Shown here one piece after another: positions 38,319 through 46,662 of a stretch of DNA of 64,000 nt. The stretch lies in the NCBI RefSeq assembly GCF_900182545.1, contig NZ_FXTJ01000003.1:310001-374000 (forward strand). The letters run 5' to 3'. Origin of the DNA: Geodermatophilus aquaeductus. GTDB taxonomy: Bacteria > Actinomycetota > Actinomycetes > Mycobacteriales > Geodermatophilaceae. The translations under genes were made by a program, and so were the position numbers. A model generated the notes under the pieces. It did no database searches. It was not told the DNA's origin and worked only from the letters and a program-made list of their open reading frames with translations. The stretch's first letter is position 1. Each line of letters begins with the position of its first letter.

Positions 38319-38344
38319 CGCAGAAGCAGCTGTCCGCCGGTCAC
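38309..38344 (-). CDS. Leucine-rich leader peptide of leuS (11 residues)
   Basis: The peptide is MTGGQLLLRPC, with three consecutive Leu codons (CTG CTT CTG, 38329-38321), read from a GTG 6 nt after a TAGACT box, so its mRNA is probably leaderless. It is followed by a hairpin and a T-tailed terminator before leuS. By analogy with amino-acid biosynthetic attenuators, ribosome stalling at the Leu codons would decide terminator formation. The exact antiterminator is not clear by eye. Confidence 0.72.
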   Translation of the reverse strand: MTGGQLLLRPC

Positions 38345-38350
38345 ACCCCG

Positions 38351-38356
38351 AGTCTA
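38351..38356 (-). promoter_or_regulatory. -10 box of the leuS leader transcript
   Basis: TAGACT on the minus strand, 6 nt before the leader-peptide GTG. It places the transcription start at or next to that GTG. Confidence 0.65.
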
Positions 38357-38435
38357 GCGCCCGGCGGCTCACCCGGAGGGGTCGGTCACGGACGCCGGAC
38401 TGCACTTCGGGGCCGCATCTGCCGTTGTCGCATCC

Positions 38436-40712
38436 GTGCGACGCGGTCCGCAGTCCCCCCGGCGTGCCGGGACCGATCCCCGCGACCTCCTCCTGGTGGT
38501 CGCGGCCTTCGGCGTGACCGCCTTCGCCACCGGCGTGGGCCCACGGCCCGGCGGCGCGGTGTGGGACGTCCTCTACGACGTCGTCGTCTACCACGTGCCC
38601 TGGGTGGCGGCCGCCGCCGCGTGCTGGCTGACCGCCCGTCGTGCACCGCGCGAGGCGCTCGCCTGGCGGGCCCTGGCCACCACGCTCACCGTGGGCGCCG
38701 TCGGCAACGTCGCCCGCATCATCGAGACCGGCTCGGCCGGCACGACGCCGTCCGCGGTCGGCGACACCTGCGTCGCCGTCGCCTACGCCAGCCTCTACGT
38801 CGCGCTGTTCGTCCTCATCCGGGCCCGGGTCACCCGCTTCCTGCCGAGCATGTGGCTCGACGGCGTCGTGGGCGCCCTCGGCACCACGGCGGTCGGCACC
38901 GGTTTCCTGCTCGGCCCGTACATGACCGACGCCGCCAACGTCTCGGTGCTGCAGCTGGCCTGGCCGGCCGCCGACGTCCTGCTCCTGGCGCTCGTCGTCG
39001 GCGTCGGCGCGATCGTCGGCGTGCACCTCGACCGCACGCTGCTGCTGGCCGGCGCGTCGGTCGCCCTCTTCTGCGTCGCCGACGTCGCCCTGTTCGCGCT
39101 CAGCGCGGCGGGCCGCTACTCCGACGGCGGTCCCCTCGAGCTGATCTGGCTGGCCGGCGTCCTGTGCGCCGCGATCGCCGCGCAGCGCACCACCGGCGAC
39201 CCGCAGCCGCGCGACGCCGACCAGGGCGTCCGCATCACCTGGCGGCTCGTCGCGCTGCCGCTGGCCGGCACGCTCGCCGCCCTCGTCGTCCTCGCCGCCG
39301 GCTACGGCGACGACCTGCCCGACAGCGCCGGGTGGCTCGCCGTCGGCTGCGTCCTGGCCGCGCTGGCACGCACCGCGGTCACCTTCAGCGAGGTCCGGTC
39401 CTTCACGGTGGTCCGCCAGGAGGCGCGCACCGACGAGCTCACCGGGCTGCCCAACCGCCGCGCCCTGCTCGAGCGGGCCCGCGCCGTCGTCGCCGGGGCG
39501 AGCACCGCCTCCCCCGCCGCGCTGCTGCTGCTCGACCTCGACGGCTTCAAGGAGGTCAACGACAGCCTCGGGCACGGCGCCGGCGACCAGCTGCTGTGCC
39601 AGGTCGGACCGCGGCTGGCCCCGGCGCTGCGCCCCGGCGAGGTGCTCGCCCGCCTCGGTGGCGACGAGTTCGCCGTCCTGCTGCCCGACGTCGACCTCGA
39701 CGCCGCCGCCGAGCGCGCCGGCATCGTGCACGACCTTCTGCGGCAGCCCTTCGAGGTCGACGGCATCCGGCTGCACGTCGGCGTCAGCATCGGCGTCTCG
39801 ACCGCGCCGGTCCCCGCCGACGACGTCCAGGAGCTGCTGCGCTGCGCCGACGTCGCCATGTACGCGGCCAAGACCGAGCGCACCGGCGTGCACGTCTACG
39901 TCCCCGACCCGAACAGCGGCTCCGGCGAGCGGCTGCGCACGATGGAGGAGCTGCGCACCGCCCTGGTGTCGGACCAGCTCGACGTCCACCTGCAGCCGCA
40001 GGTCGCCATGGACGACGGCCGCGTGGTCGGCGTCGAGGCGCTGCTGCGCTGGCACCACCCCGAGCGCGGGCTGCTCTCGCCGGCGCACGTGCTGCCCGCC
40101 GCCGAGCAGGCCGGCCTGCTGCGCCCGCTCACCGACACCGTGCTCGAGCGCTCGCTCGACGCGGTGGCGCAGTGGTGGGACGAGCACCGGGTGCCGGTGT
40201 CGGTGAACCTGTCGGCGGCCAACGTGGCCGACATCGACCTGCCCGGCAAGGTCGCCGCGAAGCTCGCCCGGCGCGGGCTGCCCGCCGCCGCGCTCACCCT
40301 GGAACTGGTCGAGGACACCCTCATGGCCGATCCCGAGCGCGGCCGGTGCGTGCTCGGCGAGCTGCGCCGCCTCGGCGTGCGCACCTCCATCGACGACTAC
40401 GGCACCGGCTACAGCTCGCTGGCCTACCTGCGGCGGCTGCCCGCCGACGAGCTCAAGCTCGACCGCAGCCTCACCGCCGACGTCGACGTCGACGAGCGCG
40501 CCGCGGCGATCGTCCGGCACACGGTCGCGCTCGCCCACGACCTGGGCCTGAGCCTGGTGGCCGAGGGCGTCGAGGACGTCGCCACCGCCCGCCGCCTGGC
40601 GGCGCTGGGCTGCGACGTCGCGCAGGGCTACGCCGTCGCCCGGCCGATGCCGGTCGAGGACCTCCTGCACTGGCTGTCGGCCGAGCGCAGCGGGCTGCTC
40701 CGCTCGGTCTGA
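38436..40712 (+). CDS. Membrane-bound GGDEF-EAL protein (c-di-GMP synthesis/hydrolysis)
   Basis: 758 residues. About eight to nine N-terminal membrane helices (about 20-310, MASE-like) are followed by a GGDEF domain (about 325-490) with intact RLGGDEFAVLLP and an EAL domain (about 505-750) with GVEALLRW and the metal-binding ELVEDTLM and DDYGTGYSSLAYL. Both halves keep catalytic residues, so net activity cannot be predicted. An I-site RxxD was not evident upstream of GGDEF. The GTG start has no clear ribosome site. It is divergent from leuS. Confidence 0.92.
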   Translation: MRRGPQSPRRAGTDPRDLLLVVAAFGVTAFATGVGPRPGGAVWDVLYDVVVYHVPWVAAAAACWLTARRAPREALAWRALATTLTVGAVGNVARIIETGSAGTTPSAVGDTCVAVAYASLYVALFVLIRARVTRFLPSMWLDGVVGALGTTAVGTGFLLGPYMTDAANVSVLQLAWPAADVLLLALVVGVGAIVGVHLDRTLLLAGASVALFCVADVALFALSAAGRYSDGGPLELIWLAGVLCAAIAAQRTTGDPQPRDADQGVRITWRLVALPLAGTLAALVVLAAGYGDDLPDSAGWLAVGCVLAALARTAVTFSEVRSFTVVRQEARTDELTGLPNRRALLERARAVVAGASTASPAALLLLDLDGFKEVNDSLGHGAGDQLLCQVGPRLAPALRPGEVLARLGGDEFAVLLPDVDLDAAAERAGIVHDLLRQPFEVDGIRLHVGVSIGVSTAPVPADDVQELLRCADVAMYAAKTERTGVHVYVPDPNSGSGERLRTMEELRTALVSDQLDVHLQPQVAMDDGRVVGVEALLRWHHPERGLLSPAHVLPAAEQAGLLRPLTDTVLERSLDAVAQWWDEHRVPVSVNLSAANVADIDLPGKVAAKLARRGLPAAALTLELVEDTLMADPERGRCVLGELRRLGVRTSIDDYGTGYSSLAYLRRLPADELKLDRSLTADVDVDERAAAIVRHTVALAHDLGLSLVAEGVEDVATARRLAALGCDVAQGYAVARPMPVEDLLHWLSAERSGLLRSV

Positions 40713-40785
40713 GCGCCCGCGGGGGTGTGCCGGTCCGCCGGAGCGGGCAGGATGACCGGAGTCGATCAACCCGGAGGTGCATCCC

Positions 40786-41856
40786 GTGTTCCGCACACAG
40801 TCCCGCGGCCAGGTCATCCAGGCCGAGCTCCAGGAGGGGCTGAACCACCTCGGCGTCGCCGTCACCGAGGCCGGCCGAGCCGCCGCGGAGCAGCTCGGCC
40901 CGCGGATGGACGCCGCGTTCGAGGCGGCCGGACCGGTGCTCGACGCCGCCCGCGTGGCGGTCGCCCCCAAGGTGGCCGCCGCCGTCGCCGTGGCCGCGCC
41001 CGCCGTCGCCTCCGCCCGTGAGGCCCTGACGCCACGGGTGGACGCCGCCCGCGACGCCGCGAGCCCCGTCCTCGAGGCCGCCCGCGAGCGGGTCGACGCC
41101 GCCGTCGTGGCGCTGACCCCGCGCGTCGTCGCCGCCCGCGAGGCCGCCGCCCCCACCGTCACCTCGGCGCTGACCGCCGCCGGTGCCGCCGCCGCGAAGG
41201 CCGCCGCCGACCTCGCACCGCGCGTCGAGGCCGCCTCGGCCGCGACCCGCAAGGCGTTGGCCAGCGAGGTGGCGCCCCGCGTGGCCGCCGCCCGCGACAC
41301 CGTCGTCCCCGCGCTGGAGAACGCGCGCGGCACCCTGGTGGCCGGCGTCGGCACCGCGCTGGGCGAGCTGGAGAACCGCCGCGCCGAACTGGTGTCGGGG
41401 ACCCAGAAGGCGGGCAAGAAGACCAGGCGGAAGACCGCCAGGAAGGCCGCGCACGTGAAGCGGACGGTGGCCGTCGAGCAGGGGTCGCGGCGCTGGCCGT
41501 GGCTGCTGGTGGCACTCGCGGTCGGTGCGGCCGCGTTCGCGGTCCTCCGCCGCAGGAAGACGGACCCGTGGACGCCGGCCCCGGCCGGTGACGGGCCCGT
41601 GCCGAGCTACCGAGAGGACCCCGTGCCCAGCTCACCGAGCAACGACAACGCCGGCAAGACCGTCTCCGACGCCCAGTTCGTGGCGGGCGACTCCGCGCCC
41701 GCCGAGGACGACATGGGCATCCGCGACGCCCAGTTCGTCGCGGGCGACGGCGGGGCCGGCGAGACCGACCCCACGCAGACCGCCCCCGAGCCGTTCACCA
41801 GCGGCGGCGGGGCCGACGAGGGCCCGACCGCCGGTCCGGCGGCCGGCCAGGCCTGA
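40786..41856 (+). CDS. Ala-rich helical-repeat protein with one membrane segment
   Basis: 356 residues. Residues about 15-200 are an Ala/Val/Arg-rich run of amphipathic helices with a loose repeat (variants of TPRVxAAREAA), apolipoprotein-like. A Lys/Arg stretch ([10 protein letters not shown]) precedes one membrane helix (about 235-255), and the acidic C-terminal tail contains two copies of DAQFVAGD. No function recognised. Start 40786 has GGAGG 8 nt upstream; an in-frame GTG at 40777 overlaps that site. Terminator downstream. Confidence 0.82.
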   Translation: MFRTQSRGQVIQAELQEGLNHLGVAVTEAGRAAAEQLGPRMDAAFEAAGPVLDAARVAVAPKVAAAVAVAAPAVASAREALTPRVDAARDAASPVLEAARERVDAAVVALTPRVVAAREAAAPTVTSALTAAGAAAAKAAADLAPRVEAASAATRKALASEVAPRVAAARDTVVPALENARGTLVAGVGTALGELENRRAELVSGTQKAGKKTRRKTARKAAHVKRTVAVEQGSRRWPWLLVALAVGAAAFAVLRRRKTDPWTPAPAGDGPVPSYREDPVPSSPSNDNAGKTVSDAQFVAGDSAPAEDDMGIRDAQFVAGDGGAGETDPTQTAPEPFTSGGGADEGPTAGPAAGQA

Positions 41857-41875
41857 GCCGACCCGCACTCCCGCA

Positions 41876-41913
41876 GACCGCCCCCGCCGCCTCCCGAGGC
41901 AGCGGGGGCGGTC
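41876..41913 (+). terminator. Terminator between the Ala-rich protein gene and lipA
   Basis: GACCGCCCCCGC (41876-41887) pairs with GCGGGGGCGGTC (41902-41913), 19 nt after the upstream stop and 13 nt before the lipA -10 box. Confidence 0.8.
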
Positions 41914-41938
41914 CGCGTCCGGGGGTACCGTGGGGATC

Positions 41939-42913
41939 ATGAGCGAGACGGTGACGACCAGTACCTCCGAGCCGTCCCCCACCGGCCCCGCCGGCCGCAA
42001 GCTCCTGCGCCTCGAGGTGCGCAACAGCCAGGTGCCGATCGAGCGCAAGCCCGAGTGGATCAAGACCCGGCTCAAGACCGGGCCGGAGTACACCGAGCTC
42101 AAGTCGCTGGTCCGCCGCGAGGGCCTGCACACCGTCTGCGAAGAGGCCGGCTGCCCCAACATCTACGAGTGCTGGGAGGACCGGGAGGCCACCTTCCTCA
42201 TCGGTGGCGACCAGTGCACCCGCCGCTGCGACTTCTGCCAGATCGACACCGGCAAGCCCGCCGACTTCGACGCCGACGAGCCGCGCCGCGTGGCCGAGAG
42301 CGTCGCGGCGATGCAGCTGCGCTACGCCACCGTCACCGGCGTCGCCCGCGACGACCTGCCCGACGGCGGTGCGTGGCTCTACGCCGAGACGGTCCGTCAG
42401 ATCCACGCCGCCGTCCCCGGCTGCGGCGTCGAGCTGCTCATCCCCGACTTCAACGCCGACCCCGCGCAGCTCGCCGAGGTCTTCTCCTCCCGGCCCGAGG
42501 TCCTCGCGCACAACGTCGAGACGGTGCCGCGGATCTTCAAGCGCATCCGGCCCGGCTTCCGCTTCGAGCGGTCCCTGTCGGTCATCACCGCCGCCCGCGA
42601 GGCCGGGCTGGTCACCAAGTCCAACCTCATCCTCGGGATGGGCGAGGAGCCGCACGAGGTCGTCGAGACCATGCGGGCGCTGCACGACGCCGGCTGCGAC
42701 CTGCTGACGATCACCCAGTACCTGCGGCCCTCGCCGCGGCACCACCCCGTCGTCCGCTGGGTCAAGCCCGACGAGTTCGTCGGCTTCCAGCAGCAGGCCG
42801 AGGAGATCGGCTTCCCGGGCGTCCTCGCCGGGCCGCTGGTGCGCAGCTCCTACCGCGCTGGCCGGCTCTACCAGCAGGCCGTCGAGGCCCGCGGTCTCAC
42901 CACTCGGGGCTGA
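41939..42913 (+). CDS. lipA: Lipoyl synthase
   Basis: 324 residues. Radical-SAM enzyme inserting two sulfurs into protein-bound octanoate. The auxiliary cluster cysteines ([13 protein letters not shown]) and the SAM-cluster motif CTRRCDFCQ are complete, and the C-terminal RSSYRAG is present. The ATG is 7 nt after TACCGT (41926-41931), pointing to a leaderless mRNA. Works after LipB; client proteins SucB and the glycine-cleavage system are partly encoded here. The DUF4191 gene follows, as in many actinobacteria. Confidence 0.97.
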   Translation: MSETVTTSTSEPSPTGPAGRKLLRLEVRNSQVPIERKPEWIKTRLKTGPEYTELKSLVRREGLHTVCEEAGCPNIYECWEDREATFLIGGDQCTRRCDFCQIDTGKPADFDADEPRRVAESVAAMQLRYATVTGVARDDLPDGGAWLYAETVRQIHAAVPGCGVELLIPDFNADPAQLAEVFSSRPEVLAHNVETVPRIFKRIRPGFRFERSLSVITAAREAGLVTKSNLILGMGEEPHEVVETMRALHDAGCDLLTITQYLRPSPRHHPVVRWVKPDEFVGFQQQAEEIGFPGVLAGPLVRSSYRAGRLYQQAVEARGLTTRG

Positions 42914-42964
42914 CCGGCCCGCGGGCTCCCCGGGCCCGGCGCCGCACGCCCCTATCCTGGGGAC

Positions 42965-43807
42965 ATGGCACGCAGCAAGCCCACAGACTCCGCTCCCGCC
43001 GGCAACGCCGGGCGGGGCCCCGCCGCGGGACGCGGCCGGTCCTCGGGCGCTGGAGCCACCGCGGTCGGCAAGGGCAAGGCCGCCAAGCCCGCGAAGACCG
43101 GCAAGGACGGCGAGCCGAAGGTCGGCCGGCTGAAGAAGGTCGGCAACCAGGTCCGCCTGCTCAAGCAGGCCTACTCGCTCACCAGCAAGAACGACCCCAA
43201 GCTGCCGTGGCTGATGCTCATCGCCTTCGTGGTGGTGGCCGGCGTCGTCGAGCTGCTGGCGATCCTGTTCGGGGCGCCGTTCCTGTTCCTCCCGATCGCG
43301 ATCGTCTTCGGCGTGCTGGCCGCGATGATCGTGTTCGGCCGCCGGGCGCAGGGGTCGGCCTACCGTCAGGTCGAGGGTCAGCCCGGCGCCGCCGCGTGGG
43401 TGCTCGAGGGCATGCGCGGCGACTGGCGCGTCTCGGCCGGGGTCGCCGGCACCGCCCAGCTGGACTCGGTGCACCGGGTGCTCGGCCGCCCCGGCGTGAT
43501 CCTGGTCGCCGAGGGCTCCCCCGCCCGGGTCCGCGGCCTGCTCGCGCAGGAGAAGAAGCGGATCGCCCGCGTCGTCGGCGACACCCCCATCTACGACATC
43601 ACCGTCGGCGACGAGGAGGGGCAGGTGCCCCTGCGCCGGCTCAGCACCCACGTGATGAAGCTGCCGCGCAACCTCTCCGCCGGTGAGGTCAACACCCTCG
43701 GCCGGCGCCTGGCGGCCCTCGGCGGCGCGCGTCCCCCGGTCCCCGGCGGTCCGCTGCCCGGCGGCCGGCAGATGACGGTCAGCCAGCGGCAGGTCCGCCG
43801 GCGCTGA
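42965..43807 (+). CDS. DUF4191 membrane protein
   Basis: 280 residues. A Lys/Ala/Gly-rich cytoplasmic N-terminus (about 1-60) is followed by two membrane helices (about 78-100 and 103-122) and a conserved soluble domain with VLEGMRGDWRV and HVMKLPRNLSAGEVN. Typically next to lipA in actinobacteria; function unknown. A TATCCT box (42953-42958) is 6 nt before the ATG. Confidence 0.9.
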   Translation: MARSKPTDSAPAGNAGRGPAAGRGRSSGAGATAVGKGKAAKPAKTGKDGEPKVGRLKKVGNQVRLLKQAYSLTSKNDPKLPWLMLIAFVVVAGVVELLAILFGAPFLFLPIAIVFGVLAAMIVFGRRAQGSAYRQVEGQPGAAAWVLEGMRGDWRVSAGVAGTAQLDSVHRVLGRPGVILVAEGSPARVRGLLAQEKKRIARVVGDTPIYDITVGDEEGQVPLRRLSTHVMKLPRNLSAGEVNTLGRRLAALGGARPPVPGGPLPGGRQMTVSQRQVRRR

Positions 43808-43843
43808 CCTCCGACTCCCCGGCGGAGAGTCGCCACCGGGCCG

Positions 43844-45532
43844 TCAGCGGCTGATCCCGGGCGGCTGCTCGTCCTCCGGTGAGTACCGGCCCAGCATCGT
43901 GTCGACGCCCGTCTCCGCCTCCCGGGCGCTCGGCGTGTAGCCGAGGACGACCGGGAGGAAGTGGTCCGAGCTCAGCACCTGGAGCCGGAGCTCGCTCGCC
44001 GCCCGCACGGTCGCCGTCCGGCGGACGCTCCGGAGCAGTGCGATCTCCCCGAAGCCCTCCCCGCGGCCGAGGGCCGCGACGGCGTGCCCGTCGCCGATGA
44101 CGTCCGCTCGGCCGGACTCGATCAGGTAGTAGCGGTCGCCGGTGTCGCCCTGCTCGAAGACGACGTCGCCCGCGGGCACGGTGAGCGGTTCCAGGCGACG
44201 GGCGAGCTGCTCGACGGCGGGCAGGGGCAGCACGCTGAGCATCGGGACCGCCCGCAGCAGGCCGATGTCCCGGTCGCGGACGCCGAGGGACCGGTCCATG
44301 CGCCGCAGCCGCCGCCAGGACGCCGCGGCGGCGAGCGGGCACAGCAGGCCGACGGCGACCAGTGCCGGGCGGACGCCGATCTGCTCGACCAGCAGCGCGG
44401 CGCCGATCGCCCCGACGCCCATGGCCAGGGCGACCAGGCTCTCCAGCACGCCGAAGACCCGCGCCAGGACGTCGTCGGGGGCGCTCCGGGCGAGCAGCGT
44501 GAACCCGCCGACGTCGATCAGCGCGTTCCCGACGCCGACGCAGGCCAGCAGGACCAGCGCCGCCGCCTCCTGCGGGACGACGCCGACCAGCGTGACCGGC
44601 AGACCCCACAGCACCACGCCCAGGGCGAACCAGGCACCCAGCCGCCGCGTCCCGACCAGCAGCGACGCCGCCAGCGAGCCGAGGACCGCGCCCGCCCCGA
44701 TCGCGGCCGTGAGCGTGCCGACTCCCGGCTCGCCGGTGCCGAGAAGGTCGATGGCGACCACCACGGTCAGCACGGTCAGCGCGCCCTTGGTGAACGTCTG
44801 CGCCGCGGCGAGGCCCACGATGAGCGCCAGGTCGCGGTTGCCGGCGACGGCCCGCACGCCGTCGACCGCCTCACGCACCAGGTGGATCTCCGTCGAGGCG
44901 GACGGCCGCGGGGGTGCGTCGTAGCGCAGCCCGAGCAGGAGGGCGGCCGCCCAGAGGGACGCGCCCGCCGAGACGGCGAACACGACCGTCACACCGGAGA
45001 ACTGCAGCAGCACCGCGGCCAGGAGCGGCCCGGCCAGCGTGGCCACGGAGTCCAGGAACCCGCGGACCACGTTGGCGCTGGCCAGCTCGTACCCGGTGTG
45101 GCACAGCGACGGGAGCAGCGCCGAGTGCGCCGGCCGGAACAGCGTCGCGGCGACCGTCGACACCACGGCCAGCGCGTAGACGATCTGCGGCGGCCCGCCC
45201 ACGCCGACGACGACCGCGGCGGCGGCGGTGGCGGCGCCGCGCACCGCGGACACCAGGACCAGGACGCGCTCCCGGCGTCCCCGGTCGGCCAGCGGGGACA
45301 GCAGCGGGGTCAGCACCGCCGACGGCACCATCCGGAGCAGCCCGACCAGCCCGACGGCCGTCGCCCCGCCGTCCCGGTAGGCCACGATCCCGAGCCCCAC
45401 GGTGAACGCCCACTCGGCCGTCCACGCCCCGAGGAAGCTCAGCTGGGCCCGGCGGAGGGCGGGGTTGCGGGCGTTGCTGGTGAAGGCGGCTGTGGCGGCG
45501 GCGAGCCTGCCGCGCCCGCCCCCGTGCGCCAT
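43844..45532 (-). CDS. MFS-type transporter fused to a cyclic-nucleotide-binding domain
   Basis: 562 residues. Residues about 20-410 hold about 12 membrane helices of a major-facilitator protein; the loop LADRGRRERVLV is the MFS motif between helices 2 and 3. Residues about 430-545 are a cNMP-binding fold with the phosphate cassette GEGFGEIALLRSVRRTATV, in which Gly-Glu and Arg are preserved. The fusion suggests nucleotide-gated or regulated export. Substrate unknown. Start ATG is at a sensible N-terminus; no ribosome site stands out. Confidence 0.87.
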   Translation of the reverse strand: MAHGGGRGRLAAATAAFTSNARNPALRRAQLSFLGAWTAEWAFTVGLGIVAYRDGGATAVGLVGLLRMVPSAVLTPLLSPLADRGRRERVLVLVSAVRGAATAAAAVVVGVGGPPQIVYALAVVSTVAATLFRPAHSALLPSLCHTGYELASANVVRGFLDSVATLAGPLLAAVLLQFSGVTVVFAVSAGASLWAAALLLGLRYDAPPRPSASTEIHLVREAVDGVRAVAGNRDLALIVGLAAAQTFTKGALTVLTVVVAIDLLGTGEPGVGTLTAAIGAGAVLGSLAASLLVGTRRLGAWFALGVVLWGLPVTLVGVVPQEAAALVLLACVGVGNALIDVGGFTLLARSAPDDVLARVFGVLESLVALAMGVGAIGAALLVEQIGVRPALVAVGLLCPLAAAASWRRLRRMDRSLGVRDRDIGLLRAVPMLSVLPLPAVEQLARRLEPLTVPAGDVVFEQGDTGDRYYLIESGRADVIGDGHAVAALGRGEGFGEIALLRSVRRTATVRAASELRLQVLSSDHFLPVVLGYTPSAREAETGVDTMLGRYSPEDEQPPGISR

Positions 45533-45577
45533 CCGGCGACGCTACCGCCCTCCGGGCCGTGCGCGGGGGACGGCGGT

Positions 45578-46075
45578 TCAGAGGCGGTCGAAGGGCGCGG
45601 CGTAGCGGAAGGTGCCGCGCCCCTCCGGGCCGCCCAGCCGGCGGGCCTGGAAGTGGGCTCCCCACGCCGGGTCGGGCGGCTCGACGCCCAGTTCCGAGGC
45701 GCGCACGAAGCCCGCGCGCGAGTAGAAGGCCGGGTCCCCGAGCAGCGCGACCAGGGACTCCCCCGTGGCCTCGGCGACGGCGACCAGCGCGTGCACCAGC
45801 ACCGCCCCGATGCCCCTCCCCTGCCGGTCCGGCCGCACGCCGAGCGGCCCCAGCCCGACGGCCGGGACACCGTGCGGCTCGATGCGGCCGCGGGTGCCGA
45901 CGACGTGGCCGACCACGTCGTCCCCGTCGACGGCGACCAGCGACAGGTGCGGCAGGAAGCCGGCGTCCTCCCGGAGCTCGGCGAGCAGGCGGGCCTCGAC
46001 GTCGGTGGGGAACGCGGCGCGGTGCAGCGCGTCGACGGCGCCGACGTCGGCCGGCCGCTCGCGCCGGACGATCAC
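45578..46075 (-). CDS. GNAT-family N-acetyltransferase
   Basis: 165 residues. Acetyl-CoA-binding LGPLGVRPDRQGRGIGAVLV and strand VVGHVVGTRG identify the GNAT fold; the C-terminal SRAGFVRASELGVEPPD matches YhbS-like members. Substrate unknown. The GTG overlaps the RDD gene stop (GTGA at 46072-46075), so it is coupled to it. Confidence 0.9.
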   Translation of the reverse strand: MIVRRERPADVGAVDALHRAAFPTDVEARLLAELREDAGFLPHLSLVAVDGDDVVGHVVGTRGRIEPHGVPAVGLGPLGVRPDRQGRGIGAVLVHALVAVAEATGESLVALLGDPAFYSRAGFVRASELGVEPPDPAWGAHFQARRLGGPEGRGTFRYAAPFDRL

Positions 46076-46494
46076 CGGTCGTGTACGACGGCGGTGTCGG
46101 TGAGGCGGTCGTGCAGCCCGCGGCCGTCGGCGTCCACGACCAGCGCGGGCACGAGCAGCATCAGCAACCCGGTGCGGACGACGGCGCGCCACAGGGCCAG
46201 GCGGGCGGCCGGCCGCGGATGGGCCAGCCGCAGGCCGGTCAGCTTCATGCCCGGCGTCTGTCCGGCCACCACGAGGGAGACGACGTAGACCACCGCGAAC
46301 GACAGCAGGCTCCAGTTGCCCGGCAGGTCCGGCGCGGTGAAGAAGGCCGCGACGACGGCGGAGAGGAACGCGTCGACGAGGAAGGCGACCACCCGCGTGC
46401 CGAAGGACGCGAGTGATCCGGGGCCGCTCGAGGGCAGCCCCAGGGAGGCGCCCCGCCGTCGCTCCTGAGAGGGTGGCTGCGCGTCCCCGACCAT
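46072..46494 (-). CDS. RDD-family membrane protein
   Basis: 140 residues. The RDD motif region is FGTRVVAFLVDAFLS, with three membrane helices and the conserved QTPGMKLTGLRL. C-terminal GLHDRLTDTAVV is typical. Function uncertain (sodium/proton antiport is known for one RDD protein). The ATG at 46494 is 7 nt after TACGCT (46502-46507); a GTG at 46500 is also in frame. Divergent from glnA. Confidence 0.88.
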   Translation of the reverse strand: MVGDAQPPSQERRRGASLGLPSSGPGSLASFGTRVVAFLVDAFLSAVVAAFFTAPDLPGNWSLLSFAVVYVVSLVVAGQTPGMKLTGLRLAHPRPAARLALWRAVVRTGLLMLLVPALVVDADGRGLHDRLTDTAVVHDR

Positions 46495-46574
46495 GCCCAC
46501 CAGCGTAGGACCTGCCCGCTGCCGCCCCGTCCGACCAGCGGCGACGACGTCCGGCCCGACACGCCGGGGGCGTT

Positions 46575-46612
46575 GTTACCGCGCTGAAACAGACGGGACA
46601 CCCCGGGGCAAC
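46575..46612 (+). promoter_or_regulatory. Double GlnR-type box upstream of glnA
   Basis: The four half-sites GTTAC (46575), GAAAC (46586), GACAC (46597) and GCAAC (46608) are each separated by exactly 6 nt. This is the a-site/b-site arrangement of GlnR boxes known from actinobacterial glnA promoters. The first two match the consensus best. The site lies 51 nt before the ATG, consistent with nitrogen control. Confidence 0.8.
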
Positions 46613-46662
46613 CCCCCGGCCATAGGTTCGCAGACGGCTGTCCGCCCACTCCCGGAGGATCG

